From: Dysosmobacter sp. Marseille-Q4140
Lineage (GTDB): Bacteria > Bacillota > Clostridia > Oscillospirales > Oscillospiraceae
Reading direction: 5' to 3'
DNA: 64,000 nucleotides
Assembly: GCA_018228705.1 (NCBI GenBank)
Contig: CP073694.1
Coordinates: 2,046,001 to 2,110,000 of the forward strand
The notes under the pieces were generated by a model. That model was not told the origin of the DNA. It saw nothing but the letters and a program-made list of their open reading frames with translations, and ran no database searches. Of this stretch, positions 50,368 to 57,964 are shown piece by piece; the stretch's first letter is position 1; every line of letters starts with the position of its first letter. Position numbers and translations under genes: made by a program.

Positions 50368-50389
50368 TGGGAGCACAGCCCATTGCATC

Positions 50390-50424
50390 GCACCCCCCGG
50401 CGGGAATCTCCCGCCGGGGGGTGC
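50390..50424. terminator. perfect inverted repeat between convergent genes
   Basis: 16-bp perfect stem GCACCCCCCGGCGGGA with its complement around ATC. Lacks a T-run on both strands, but its place between two convergent stops (50367 and 50440) suggests a termination or 3'-end role. Confidence 0.6.
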
Positions 50425-50439
50425 TGCGCTATGGAGCGA

Positions 50440-52236
50440 TCAGTCCTTCTTTTGCAGCAGGCGCCACAAGGTCGTGCGGCTGATGCCCAGCCGTTTGGCG
50501 GCTGCCGTCTGGTTGCCGCCGGTTTCCTCCAGCACCCGCACGGCCACGTCCCGGCTGATCTGCTCCAGCGTCCGGTTCAGATCCAGAGGGGCGGAGGCGT
50601 TCTCCGCCCGGGGAGAAAATGCGCCCATGTGCCGCTCTTTGCGGAGGATGCGGCGCACGTCATCTCCTGAGATCATCTGACCGGCGGCAACCACCGCCAG
50701 CTCGCCCACGACCCGGCGGAACTGGGTGTAATTGTGCGGCCAGTGAAAGGATTGCAGCAGGGCCATGGCCTCCGGGTCCGCGCCTACCAGCTGCCGGGGG
50801 AGATCTGCGTTGAGATGGCTCAAAGACCGGTTGACCAGAGCGGGGATCTTCTCGGCCATCGACCGCAGGGGCGGAAGGAACAGCGACAGGCAGCACAGCC
50901 TGTCCATAAACAATGAGCCTGCGGCGGAGGTATACTCTCCCGGCTGACACACGCAGGAGAAGATGACCCGGTTGCGGCGGCATACGTCCATCTCCGTGAG
51001 AGCCGCCAGCAGCTGCCGGCGCCGCTCCCCGGGCAGGGCGTCAATGCTGGCAAAATAGAGGGTGGAGCCCTCGTCTGCCAGGGGGGAGTTGTGGTGTTCC
51101 AGCAGGAACGTCCAGCTTTTGTCATTGAGCAGACTGCAATTTACCGATATCAGGGGATTGCGCCGCAGGGGGCCGTGTATGTACAGCAGGCTGACCACGG
51201 ACTCCTTTCCCGTTCCGTCCTCACCGGTGACCAGCACCGGGGCGCCGCTGCCGCTGATGCGGGCGATATCCTCCTGAAGATCGCTGAGGGACGCGGCAAA
51301 GCTGAAAATGCTGTCGCAGTAAGCGGCCTCCGCCTCCGGACGGGTGATAAAGCGAATGCCCGCCTGACTGGGCGACAGCGGAGAGCGTCTGGCCACAAAG
51401 AAAAAGGCGGTGTGGCGGCCGCTGCCCGAGGAGATCTGCCGGGAGCGGATGGAATACAGCATGCCGCCCAGATTCCGGGTGATGCGCCGCTCTCCTTCCC
51501 TTTGGGATTCCGGCAGCTCCCGCCGCAGCAGCTCCAGCAGGTCCGGAGAGGGGTTGTCCAGGGTGGAGAGAAAAAGTTCGCCGCTTTCTTCAAAAACCAT
51601 GGTCTGACCGATCTGCCCATGGAGCAGTTCCCGGAAAAAGAGGTTTTCCTCCCGGAGCCGGGCCTGGCTGCGGCAAAGGGCCATAGCGCGCTCAAAAGCC
51701 TGACGCACGCTGTCGGCACCGGAGGTAATCAAAAACGAGTTCAGGCCCAGCCGCTTGGCGGCGGCGTTGGCGACGGCGTCGCAGAGGACGGTCTCATAAT
51801 GCTCCGCCCTCAGCGCGGCCAGCACCGGCTCCACCTCCTCTGCACAGTTCACGGTGCGGATGTCGATGTCATAGCCCATCAGATCGCACAGCATCCGGGC
51901 GTTGGCGGTGATATTGTCAAAGGAGACCATGGCCGCCTTTTGGGCCTGTGCGGAAATTCCCGCCAGTTTCAGCGTGCACAGCAGGTCATAGGTGGATACG
52001 GGGATCTCGACGACCGGCAAAGGCAGGTTTTGCTTGAGCATTTTGGCGGTGCCGCCCCGGGAGATGATCACATCATAATCGCCATGGAAGTTGCTGCGGG
52101 CGATTTCCAGCCCCTGCTCCAGATCTCCCACAAGCAGTGTCAGATCCATCTGCGGGTACTCCTCTGCCAGAGCGGACATCAGGGATTTCATCCCCTCAAA
52201 GGGAGCGATCCCCAGGACCCGATAGTTGCCGTCCAT
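50440..52236 (-). CDS. PrpR-like regulator with degenerate AAA+ domain
   Basis: 598 residues from the ATG at 52236 (TGGAGGCAGTT upstream). Residues about 5-190 form a PrpR-type sensor (D-V-I-I-S-R-G-G-T-A, then T-V-L-C-D-A-V-A). Residues about 310-530 resemble a sigma-54 activator ATPase: Walker A-like G-E-D-G-T-G-K-E is kept, but the G-A-F-T-G-A loop that contacts sigma-54 is missing and the Walker B Asp-Glu is replaced (T-L-Y-F-A-S-I-D). The C-terminal Fis-type helix-turn-helix is intact (G-N-Q-T-A-A-A-K-R-L-G-I-S-R-T-T-L-W-R-L-L). It is likely a sigma-70 regulator of the divergent four-carbon acid genes. Confidence 0.88.
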   Translation of the reverse strand: MDGNYRVLGIAPFEGMKSLMSALAEEYPQMDLTLLVGDLEQGLEIARSNFHGDYDVIISRGGTAKMLKQNLPLPVVEIPVSTYDLLCTLKLAGISAQAQKAAMVSFDNITANARMLCDLMGYDIDIRTVNCAEEVEPVLAALRAEHYETVLCDAVANAAAKRLGLNSFLITSGADSVRQAFERAMALCRSQARLREENLFFRELLHGQIGQTMVFEESGELFLSTLDNPSPDLLELLRRELPESQREGERRITRNLGGMLYSIRSRQISSGSGRHTAFFFVARRSPLSPSQAGIRFITRPEAEAAYCDSIFSFAASLSDLQEDIARISGSGAPVLVTGEDGTGKESVVSLLYIHGPLRRNPLISVNCSLLNDKSWTFLLEHHNSPLADEGSTLYFASIDALPGERRRQLLAALTEMDVCRRNRVIFSCVCQPGEYTSAAGSLFMDRLCCLSLFLPPLRSMAEKIPALVNRSLSHLNADLPRQLVGADPEAMALLQSFHWPHNYTQFRRVVGELAVVAAGQMISGDDVRRILRKERHMGAFSPRAENASAPLDLNRTLEQISRDVAVRVLEETGGNQTAAAKRLGISRTTLWRLLQKKD

Positions 52237-52252
52237 AACTGCCTCCAAAACT

Positions 52253-52267
52253 GTTTAAAATTTAAAC
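52253..52267. promoter_or_regulatory. 15-bp operator 1, PrpR-like regulator locus
   Basis: GTTTAAAATTTAAAC, a perfect palindrome 17 bases upstream of the regulator's ATG, on its own leader. It matches the pattern GTTT-n-AAA-nn-T-n-AAC shared with operators 2 and 3. Confidence 0.65.
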
Positions 52268-52312
52268 ACATTATACCAAATCCACAAAAACAGAACAATC
52301 CTTTTTCAACGT

Positions 52313-52327
52313 GTTTCAAAGATAAAC
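52313..52327. promoter_or_regulatory. 15-bp operator 2
   Basis: GTTTCAAAGATAAAC, 60 bases from operator 1 start to start and 21 bases upstream of the candidate kinase -35. Confidence 0.6.
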
Positions 52328-52347
52328 GCTTTGGAGGAGAAAAAAGG

Positions 52348-52376
52348 TTGCTGCATCATGTGCAGATTTGTAAAAT
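52348..52376 (+). promoter_or_regulatory. candidate promoter of the kinase gene
   Basis: TTGCTG (52348-52353), 17 bases, TAAAAT (52371-52376). Imperfect -35, fitting an activated promoter. Confidence 0.5.
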
Positions 52377-52415
52377 AGAAGCTGTAATTGCGGAGAAAAT
52401 GTAAGGTTTCTTGAT

Positions 52416-52430
52416 GTTTCAAATGTGAAC
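52416..52430. promoter_or_regulatory. 15-bp operator 3
   Basis: GTTTCAAATGTGAAC, downstream of the candidate kinase promoter and 19 bases before the ATG. Confidence 0.6.
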
Positions 52431-52449
52431 GACAGCGGGAGGCGGCGAC

Positions 52450-53730
52450 ATGGTTGACTTGCTGATTATTGCCGATGATTTTACCGGAGCGCTGGATACC
52501 GGTGTGCAGTTTGCCGCTCGCGGTGCGGCCACCAGCGTGATAACGGATCCGTCCTTTGATTTTGCCGGCGTGGATGCGGGGGTTCGGGTGCTGGTGCTGG
52601 ATGCGGAAACCCGGCATCTGGCTCCTGAAAGAGCCTATGCCTTGGTCCGGCAGGCGGCAGCCCGGGCGCTGGATGCGGGGATCCGCTGCATTTACAAAAA
52701 GACAGATTCCGCCCTGCGGGGAAATGTGGGCGCCGAGCTGGCGGCGGTGCTGGACGCGGCCGGAGCAGACCGCATGCCCTTTGTCCCCGCCTTTCCCAAG
52801 ATCCGCCGTATCACCCGGGACGGCATCCACTTCATTGACGGCGTACCGGTGGCGCAGAGCGTGTTCGGTCAGGATCCCTTTGATCCGGTGCGCCACTCCC
52901 GGGTATCAGAGATCCTGGGGGAGCAGACCGCTGCTCCGGTGATCCGGCGCAAAGCCGGGGATCCGGGAAACGATCTGCCCGGCATCCAGGTGTTTGACGC
53001 GGCCAGCGATGAGGATTTGGCCGCCATCGGCCGCCAGCTGGGCGCGGCGGGGGTGCGGCTGTCCGCCGGCTGCGCCGGCTTTGCGGCGGTGGTGGCGGAT
53101 CTGCTGGCCCTGGAGGGGGCGCCTCCCCAGATCCCGGAACTGCACGCGCCCTTTTTTGTGGTCTGCGGCAGTGTGAACCCGGTGACTATCCGCCAGCTGG
53201 ACGCGGCAGAGCAGGCGGGATTTCCCCGCCACCGGCTTTTGCCGGAGGAAAAGCTCCTGCCGGAATGGCTGGACAGTGCGGCCTGCGCCGCTGCTGTGCA
53301 GGACCTGCTGGCTTCAGCCAAACAGGAGGGCCGCTGTATCCTGGACAGCAACGATCCCCCGGAGAACAGCGCCGCGGCCCGGGACTTTGCCGCCGGGCGG
53401 GGCATGGATATTGAGGAGGTCCGGATCCGGATCTCCGGCACCATGGGGGGCGTGATGAAGCGGCTGCTGGACAGCGGCCTGGAGGCCACGCTGATGTGCT
53501 CCGGCGGCGACACCCTTCTGGCGCTGATGCGTGCCGTGGATGTGGCGGAGCTGATCCCCGTATGTGAATTGGCCACAGGCGTCGTGCTCACGTATTTTGT
53601 TTACCGTGGAAAAACCCATCCCATCATTGCCAAATCCGGCGGTTTCGGAGAGCCGGACCTGCTGTGCAGACTGGAGGAGCGGATCTGCACCGGAGCAGAT
53701 CGTAAAGCACCTCCCCACCAGTCTCACTGA
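52450..53730 (+). CDS. four-carbon sugar acid kinase (DUF1537; threonate/erythronate type)
   Basis: 426 residues; GCGGGAGGCGG precedes the ATG. N-terminal substrate domain with A-D-D-F-T-G-A-L-D-T-G and K-K-T-D-S-A-L-R-G-N, C-terminal nucleotide domain with S-G-T-M-G-G-V-M-K and C-S-G-G-D-T-L-L-A-L-M. DUF1537 kinases (DtnK, DenK, OtnK, LtnK) phosphorylate D-threonate, D- or L-erythronate or related acids. With PdxA2 next, the 4-phosphate is oxidised and decarboxylated to dihydroxyacetone phosphate. The last 14 residues (after L-E-E-R-I) are encoded by the antiframe of a foreign 3' fragment, see 53700-53851. Confidence 0.9.
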   Translation: MVDLLIIADDFTGALDTGVQFAARGAATSVITDPSFDFAGVDAGVRVLVLDAETRHLAPERAYALVRQAAARALDAGIRCIYKKTDSALRGNVGAELAAVLDAAGADRMPFVPAFPKIRRITRDGIHFIDGVPVAQSVFGQDPFDPVRHSRVSEILGEQTAAPVIRRKAGDPGNDLPGIQVFDAASDEDLAAIGRQLGAAGVRLSAGCAGFAAVVADLLALEGAPPQIPELHAPFFVVCGSVNPVTIRQLDAAEQAGFPRHRLLPEEKLLPEWLDSAACAAAVQDLLASAKQEGRCILDSNDPPENSAAARDFAAGRGMDIEEVRIRISGTMGGVMKRLLDSGLEATLMCSGGDTLLALMRAVDVAELIPVCELATGVVLTYFVYRGKTHPIIAKSGGFGEPDLLCRLEERICTGADRKAPPHQSH

Positions 53731-53851
53731 GTCCGGCGTGCCCGGAGAGGATCTGGAGGCCTCCGGCATGGAGGTCACCCGGCTGCTGGTGAGCAACATG
53801 CGCGAGGTGACGCCCGACGATGCGCGGAGCATCTATCTGGAGGTGCTGTGA
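53700..53851 (+). pseudogene. 3' remnant of an iron-containing alcohol dehydrogenase
   Basis: In another frame than the kinase, this stretch reads L-P-T-S-L-T-E-S-G-V-P-G-E-D-L, later N-M-R-E-V-T-P-D-D-A-R-S-I-Y, then stop at 53851. This is the standard C-terminus of group III iron alcohol dehydrogenases (P-x-x-L-x-E-x-G-V-x-x-E-D-L ... N-P-R-x-V-T-x-E-D-x-x-x-I-Y). Codon use is coding-like. No start or 5' part exists, so an internal deletion fused the gene's end onto the kinase 3' end. Confidence 0.78.
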
Positions 53852-53957
53852 GGGACGTCCTTGACGGATATCTTCTGGGCACAGGCGGAGAAGAACTGTA
53901 AAAAACAGGAGACAGGCCGGCGGAACCGGCCTGCACAAAGAGAAAGGAAGCATCATC

Positions 53958-55037
53958 ATGGAAAAACCGATCCTTGGCATCTCTATGGGAGATCCCTTCG
54001 GCAACGGCCCGGAGATCACGGTCAAGGCGCTGGCTGACAAGCGCATTTATGACCGCTGCCGCCCCCTGGTAGTGGGCGACGCCGCCAGCATGGAGTACGC
54101 CGCAAAGGTCGCGGAGAAGCTCTCCGGCGTTCACCTGACGATCCGGCCCGTCAGCTCTGTGGCTGAGGCACAGTTCCGGTACGGCACCATCGACGTATAT
54201 GACATGGGGATCGTCAAGGCCGGAGATATCCCCTGCGACCCTGCCGATCCCAGGCCCTTTGGGCTGGGAGCCACCGCCCTGGGCGGCGAGGCGGCCTTTT
54301 CGTATGTGGTGAAGGTGATTGAGCTGGCGATGGCCGGCGAGGTGGATGCCACCATCACCAACGCCATCAGCAAGGAGGCCATCAACATGGCCGGTCACCA
54401 CTATTCCGGCCATACGGAGATCTACGCCGATTACACCCACACCTCCAAGTACACCATGATGCTGGCGCACAATGATCTGCGCGTGGTGCATGTCTCCACC
54501 CACGTCTCCCTGCGGGAGGCCTGCGAGCGGGTGAAGAAGGACCGGGTGCTGGATGTGATCCGCATTGCCAACGACGGCTGCAAGGCCATCGGTATCAGGG
54601 AACCCAAGATCGCCGTGGCCGGCCTGAACCCCCACTGCGGTGAAAACGGCATGTTCGGCACTGAGGAGATCGAGGAGATCCAGCCCGCCATCGACGCCGC
54701 CATGGCCGAGGGGATCATCATTCCCGAAAAGAAGCCCACGCCCCCGGATACGGTGTTTTCCAAGGCCCTGGGCGGATGGTACGACATCGTGGTGGCTATG
54801 TACCACGATCAGGGACATATTCCGCTGAAGGTGAAGGGCTTTGTTTACAACCGGGCGCTGGGCCACTGGGATGCGGTGGCAGGCGTCAATGTGACGCTGG
54901 GACTGCCGATTATCCGCGCCAGCGTGGACCATGGCACCGGGTTCGGCCACGCCGGAGACGGCCACGCCAATGAACTGAGCCTCATCAATGCCATGGATTA
55001 CGGAATCCGCATGGCAAACGCCAAAAAGGGCTGCTGA
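53958..55037 (+). CDS. pdxA2: PdxA2-type 4-phospho-threonate/erythronate dehydrogenase
   Basis: 359 residues; AGAAAGGAAGC upstream. Same fold as PdxA: G-I-S-M-G-D-P-F-G-N-G-P-E at the start, metal histidines in H-H-Y-S-G-H-T-E, M-Y-H-D-Q-G-H and D-H-G-T-G-F. In loci with a DUF1537 kinase the enzyme (PdxA2) oxidatively decarboxylates D-threonate 4-phosphate or erythronate 4-phosphate to dihydroxyacetone phosphate. Vitamin B6 synthesis is less likely because no pdxB/serC/pdxJ is near. A CAGGCCGG/CCGGCCTG hairpin sits before it (about 53912-53934). Confidence 0.9.
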   Translation: MEKPILGISMGDPFGNGPEITVKALADKRIYDRCRPLVVGDAASMEYAAKVAEKLSGVHLTIRPVSSVAEAQFRYGTIDVYDMGIVKAGDIPCDPADPRPFGLGATALGGEAAFSYVVKVIELAMAGEVDATITNAISKEAINMAGHHYSGHTEIYADYTHTSKYTMMLAHNDLRVVHVSTHVSLREACERVKKDRVLDVIRIANDGCKAIGIREPKIAVAGLNPHCGENGMFGTEEIEEIQPAIDAAMAEGIIIPEKKPTPPDTVFSKALGGWYDIVVAMYHDQGHIPLKVKGFVYNRALGHWDAVAGVNVTLGLPIIRASVDHGTGFGHAGDGHANELSLINAMDYGIRMANAKKGC

Positions 55038-55064
55038 GCGGCCAAAGACCCCGGAGATGTCTGA

Positions 55065-55108
55065 GGCCCCGGTTCCTCTGCCTTGCGCAGAGCAACCGGG
55101 GCCGTTTT
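55065..55108. terminator. terminator between pdxA2 and the HAD gene
   Basis: GGCCCCGGTT pairs with AACCGGGGCC (55094-55103) with an inner CTCTGC/GCAGAG stem; GTTTT follows. Convergent genes on both sides. Confidence 0.75.
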
Positions 55109-55112
55109 GCGC

Positions 55113-55883
55113 TTATACGCCGGGGGCCATGGCGGGGTTCACGCTGTCCAGCCAGTCCACCAGGGCGCCGATGCGGTCGATGACCACGTCGGGCTTCTCC
55201 GCCCCGGCGCCCACCGCCGCGTCCTTCTGGGCGGAGAGGAAGGAGCCGATCTGGACCGCCTTGCCGAAGCCCGCCCTTTTGGAGCCAATGATGTCCCGGG
55301 AGACGGTGTCGCCCACATACACGCAGTTTTCCGCCGCCGCCTGCATCTGCCGCAGGGAGATGCGGAAGATCTCCGGGTGGGGCTTGCGGTAGCCGGTGAC
55401 GCTGGAGACAGTCACATCCTCCATATAGGAGCGGATGCCGTACTGCTCCAGCACATCAAAGACGTTGTAGAGAGAGGCGTTGTTGGAGATCACGCCCAGG
55501 CGGTAGCCCCGGCGCCGCAGGGCTTCCAGGGTCTCCGGCACGTCAGGGCGCAGTTCCCGGTGGTAGAAGGTGACCTCCCAGAGGTTGGCCAGGGTCTCCG
55601 CCAGGGGCACCAGCTTTTCCCGGGGAAAGTCGAAGTCCCGGAGATAGAACTCCGGCCAGATCTCCTCCGGCTTCTTCTCCAGCCAGACCGATTCGCTCCA
55701 GGCCTTGTAGGCCCGCACGCCGGCAAAGACCTTTTCCCGGAACTCCTCCGGGGAGCAGCCGGGTTCCAGTCCGCCTGCCCGCAGGGTCTCCATCAGCCGT
55801 GTCACCACCAGGGCGCGGGTCTCGTCGTTGTACCAGATATCCTCCAGGGTGCCGCCCATGTCAAACAATACTGTGTTGAGCAT
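55113..55883 (-). CDS. HAD-family phosphatase with D-x-G motif I
   Basis: 256 residues; GGAGG eight bases before the ATG. HAD motifs: motif I F-D-M-G-G-T (nucleophile D8; the usual second Asp is Gly10), motif II I-S-N-N-A-S, motif III K-P-H-P-E-I-F, motif IV Y-V-G-D-T-V-S-R-D. The cap domain is helical and Trp-rich. Loss of the second Asp removes the usual general acid/base, so activity may differ from a plain phosphatase. Last gene of a minus-strand unit with an EEP enzyme, LacI regulator and membrane protein. Confidence 0.85.
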   Translation of the reverse strand: MLNTVLFDMGGTLEDIWYNDETRALVVTRLMETLRAGGLEPGCSPEEFREKVFAGVRAYKAWSESVWLEKKPEEIWPEFYLRDFDFPREKLVPLAETLANLWEVTFYHRELRPDVPETLEALRRRGYRLGVISNNASLYNVFDVLEQYGIRSYMEDVTVSSVTGYRKPHPEIFRISLRQMQAAAENCVYVGDTVSRDIIGSKRAGFGKAVQIGSFLSAQKDAAVGAGAEKPDVVIDRIGALVDWLDSVNPAMAPGV

Positions 55884-55901
55884 CGCTCGATTCCTCCTTG
55901 C

Positions 55902-56942
55902 TTAAGTGGCCTGCCAGCCGCACAGGGCCCAAACCGCGTTGTGGTCCGACAGCTCCTCGCCGGTGAACCGCTCCAGGGCGGAGCCGGCCGGGGCGAAGCC
56001 GCAGTCGGCCCGTCGGGTGGAGATGGTGCGGCTGTCCGATGCCGTCATGCCCCGCACCAGCAGCCAGTCCAGCCGCAGCTCCAGGGCGCCGCCCCAGGGC
56101 AGGGGCTTGCGCCGGGTGGCCTCCGGCCGCAGAGGCACCAGCGTGTAGCCCAGGGCCTGGGCCGCGGGGAGACACTCCTCCCAGGCGGCCACATCCTCCA
56201 GGCACCGCCGCTGCAGCTCCGGAGAGGCGGCGATCTGGTTGATGGCGTCCTTGTCCCGGCCGTCGAAGGTGTTGGTGTTCAGGTCGCCGCCCAGGATCAC
56301 CGGCAGGCCGGGGAACAGCTCCTCCGCCGCCTGCAGAACCGTATCCAGCTGCGCTTTGCGGCCGGGGCCGTGGGTCCGGTTCTCCAGGTGGATGGACCCA
56401 ACGCCCACCCGCCGTCCGGCCACCTCAATCTCTGCCAGCACCGCGCAGCGGCCGCCGATGCGGCGCTGGCGGTCAAAATACCAGTTGTACTGCTCCGGCA
56501 GCCGCACGGCGGCGGCCCGCCGGATGGGCCAGCGGGAAAAGACGGCGTTGCCGTGGTAGCCCTTGGGATCGTCCTGGTTCACCAGCTCTATGAATTCCAG
56601 GGCGTAGACGTAGTTCAAGCCCAGACGCTCCGCCAGCTCCCGGGCGGTATCCCGCCCGCCGGAGCGGACACAGCCGTCGTCCAGCTCGTTGGCCAGGATC
56701 ACGTCATAGGGCCGCACGTCGGGACAGGAGAGCAGGAAGTCACCCAGCTCCTCCAGGTGGACGCCCCGTTCCATATTGAACACCAGCGCTCCCAGAGACC
56801 CGGTGGTGCCCTCGGGCGCCGGAACCAGGTTGTGGATCCGGGCTTCGGCAAATTGGGGGATCTGCTGCATCACGGATTCCTGGGACTGCCGGTCCAGCAG
56901 CGCGCCAAGCTGCTGCCGCTTGGGACTGGAGATTGCTTCCAT
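55902..56942 (-). CDS. endonuclease/exonuclease/phosphatase family protein
   Basis: 346 residues; CAAGGAGGGTAAC before the ATG. Mg2+-dependent EEP fold with catalytic pieces in order: A-N-E-L-D-D (about residue 85), H-L-E-N-R-T-H-G, G-G-D-L-N-T-N-T-F, and S-D-H-N-A-V-W-A near the end. Such proteins cleave phosphodiesters in nucleic acids or lipids. It lacks a signal peptide. It starts 5 bases after the LacI stop and is followed by the HAD gene at 18 bases, so diester and then monoester cleavage of the same compound is possible (inference). Confidence 0.88.
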   Translation of the reverse strand: MEAISSPKRQQLGALLDRQSQESVMQQIPQFAEARIHNLVPAPEGTTGSLGALVFNMERGVHLEELGDFLLSCPDVRPYDVILANELDDGCVRSGGRDTARELAERLGLNYVYALEFIELVNQDDPKGYHGNAVFSRWPIRRAAAVRLPEQYNWYFDRQRRIGGRCAVLAEIEVAGRRVGVGSIHLENRTHGPGRKAQLDTVLQAAEELFPGLPVILGGDLNTNTFDGRDKDAINQIAASPELQRRCLEDVAAWEECLPAAQALGYTLVPLRPEATRRKPLPWGGALELRLDWLLVRGMTASDSRTISTRRADCGFAPAGSALERFTGEELSDHNAVWALCGWQAT

Positions 56943-56947
56943 TTCTG

Positions 56948-57964
56948 TTACCCTCCTTGTCTTTCCATACAGGTGGAGCGTATGATCAACTCCGGCTGGA
57001 CCAGATGGACTGTACGGCTGCGGTCTCCCCGGATCTGGGAGAGCAGCTGCTGTACAGCCAGACGGCCCTGCCGGCGTTTTTTCTGTGAGACGGTGGTCAG
57101 GTGGATGCGGGGCAGGTGCGAAAAGGAGATGTTGTCATACCCCACCAGGGACAGGTCCCGGGGCACACGGACGCCACAGGCCTCCGCCGCCTCCATCACC
57201 CGCAGGGCCACGATGTCCGAAAAGGCCAGCACGGCGTCCGGCGGACGGTCCTGGCGGAACAGAGCCAGCGTTGCCTCATAGGTCCACTGGCGGCTGTTGT
57301 CGGCCTGGTCCTGCGGCATGGCGTATTCCCTGCCGGTGAGTCCCGCCTCCGCCAGCGCCCGGCGGAAGCCCTCGGACCGCTGTACCTGGGTCAGGGACTG
57401 GTCCCGGCCGCCCAGAAACACCAGGTCCCGGTGTCCCAGCTCCAGCAGGTAGCGGGTGGCCCGATAGGCGCCGGCGATATTGTCCCCGGCCACGTAGCTG
57501 CTCTGGCCGTCGTGATTGATGCCGATGTAGACGCAGGGCAGGTCGCCCAGAACAGCTCTGTGGGCAGCCTGGGACTCCAGAGACAGAGGGGAGATCAGGA
57601 TGCCGTCGATCCGGCGGCTGAGAAAGCCGTCGATGGCATGGAGCTCCTGGCGGGCGTCCCGCATGGAGTTGCTCAGCAGCATCCGGTAGCCCTGCTCCGC
57701 TGCCGCCTGCTCGATGGCGGTGGCCATGTCGGAGAAATAGGGGTTGGACACGTCCGGCACGATGACTCCAATGGTGTGGGTGGACTGTCCGGCCAGACCC
57801 CGGGCGGCGCTGTTGGGCACATAGCCCAGCTGGGCGCAGGCGGCCCGGACCCTCTCCTTGGTCTCCCGGCTGATGTCCGGGTGGTCGTCCAGGGCCCGGG
57901 ACACCGTGGCAAAGCTGACACCCGCCAGGGCCGCCACATCTTTAATCGTCGCTCGTTTCGTCAT
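56948..57964 (-). CDS. LacI-family transcriptional regulator
   Basis: 338 residues from the ATG at 57964 (alternative at 57973). Helix-turn-helix A-T-I-K-D-V-A-A-L-A-G-V-S-F-A-T-V-S-R-A-L and hinge Y-V-P-N-S-A-A-R-G-L-A, then a periplasmic-binding-like domain (I-G-V-I-V-P-D-V-S-N-P-Y-F). Overlaps the 3' end of the upstream membrane protein gene by 23 bases. Likely represses this unit and perhaps the nearby ABC importer; effector presumably a sugar or its phosphate. Confidence 0.9.
   Translation of the reverse strand: MTKRATIKDVAALAGVSFATVSRALDDHPDISRETKERVRAACAQLGYVPNSAARGLAGQSTHTIGVIVPDVSNPYFSDMATAIEQAAAEQGYRMLLSNSMRDARQELHAIDGFLSRRIDGILISPLSLESQAAHRAVLGDLPCVYIGINHDGQSSYVAGDNIAGAYRATRYLLELGHRDLVFLGGRDQSLTQVQRSEGFRRALAEAGLTGREYAMPQDQADNSRQWTYEATLALFRQDRPPDAVLAFSDIVALRVMEAAEACGVRVPRDLSLVGYDNISFSHLPRIHLTTVSQKKRRQGRLAVQQLLSQIRGDRSRTVHLVQPELIIRSTCMERQGG

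Noticed and set aside
50440..52236. sigma-54 enhancer-binding protein
   Set aside because: The G-A-F-T-G-A loop and Walker B acidic residues are missing and no -24/-12 promoter was seen in the divergent region.
53564..53851. 95-residue frame as an independent gene
   Set aside because: The first 45 codons are the shifted kinase frame and have no start signal; only the last 50 codons look coding, and those match the end of an iron alcohol dehydrogenase, so it was kept as a remnant.
53958..55037. pdxA of vitamin B6 synthesis
   Set aside because: Linked to a DUF1537 kinase and no other DXP-independent B6 genes; PdxA2 of sugar acid catabolism fits better.
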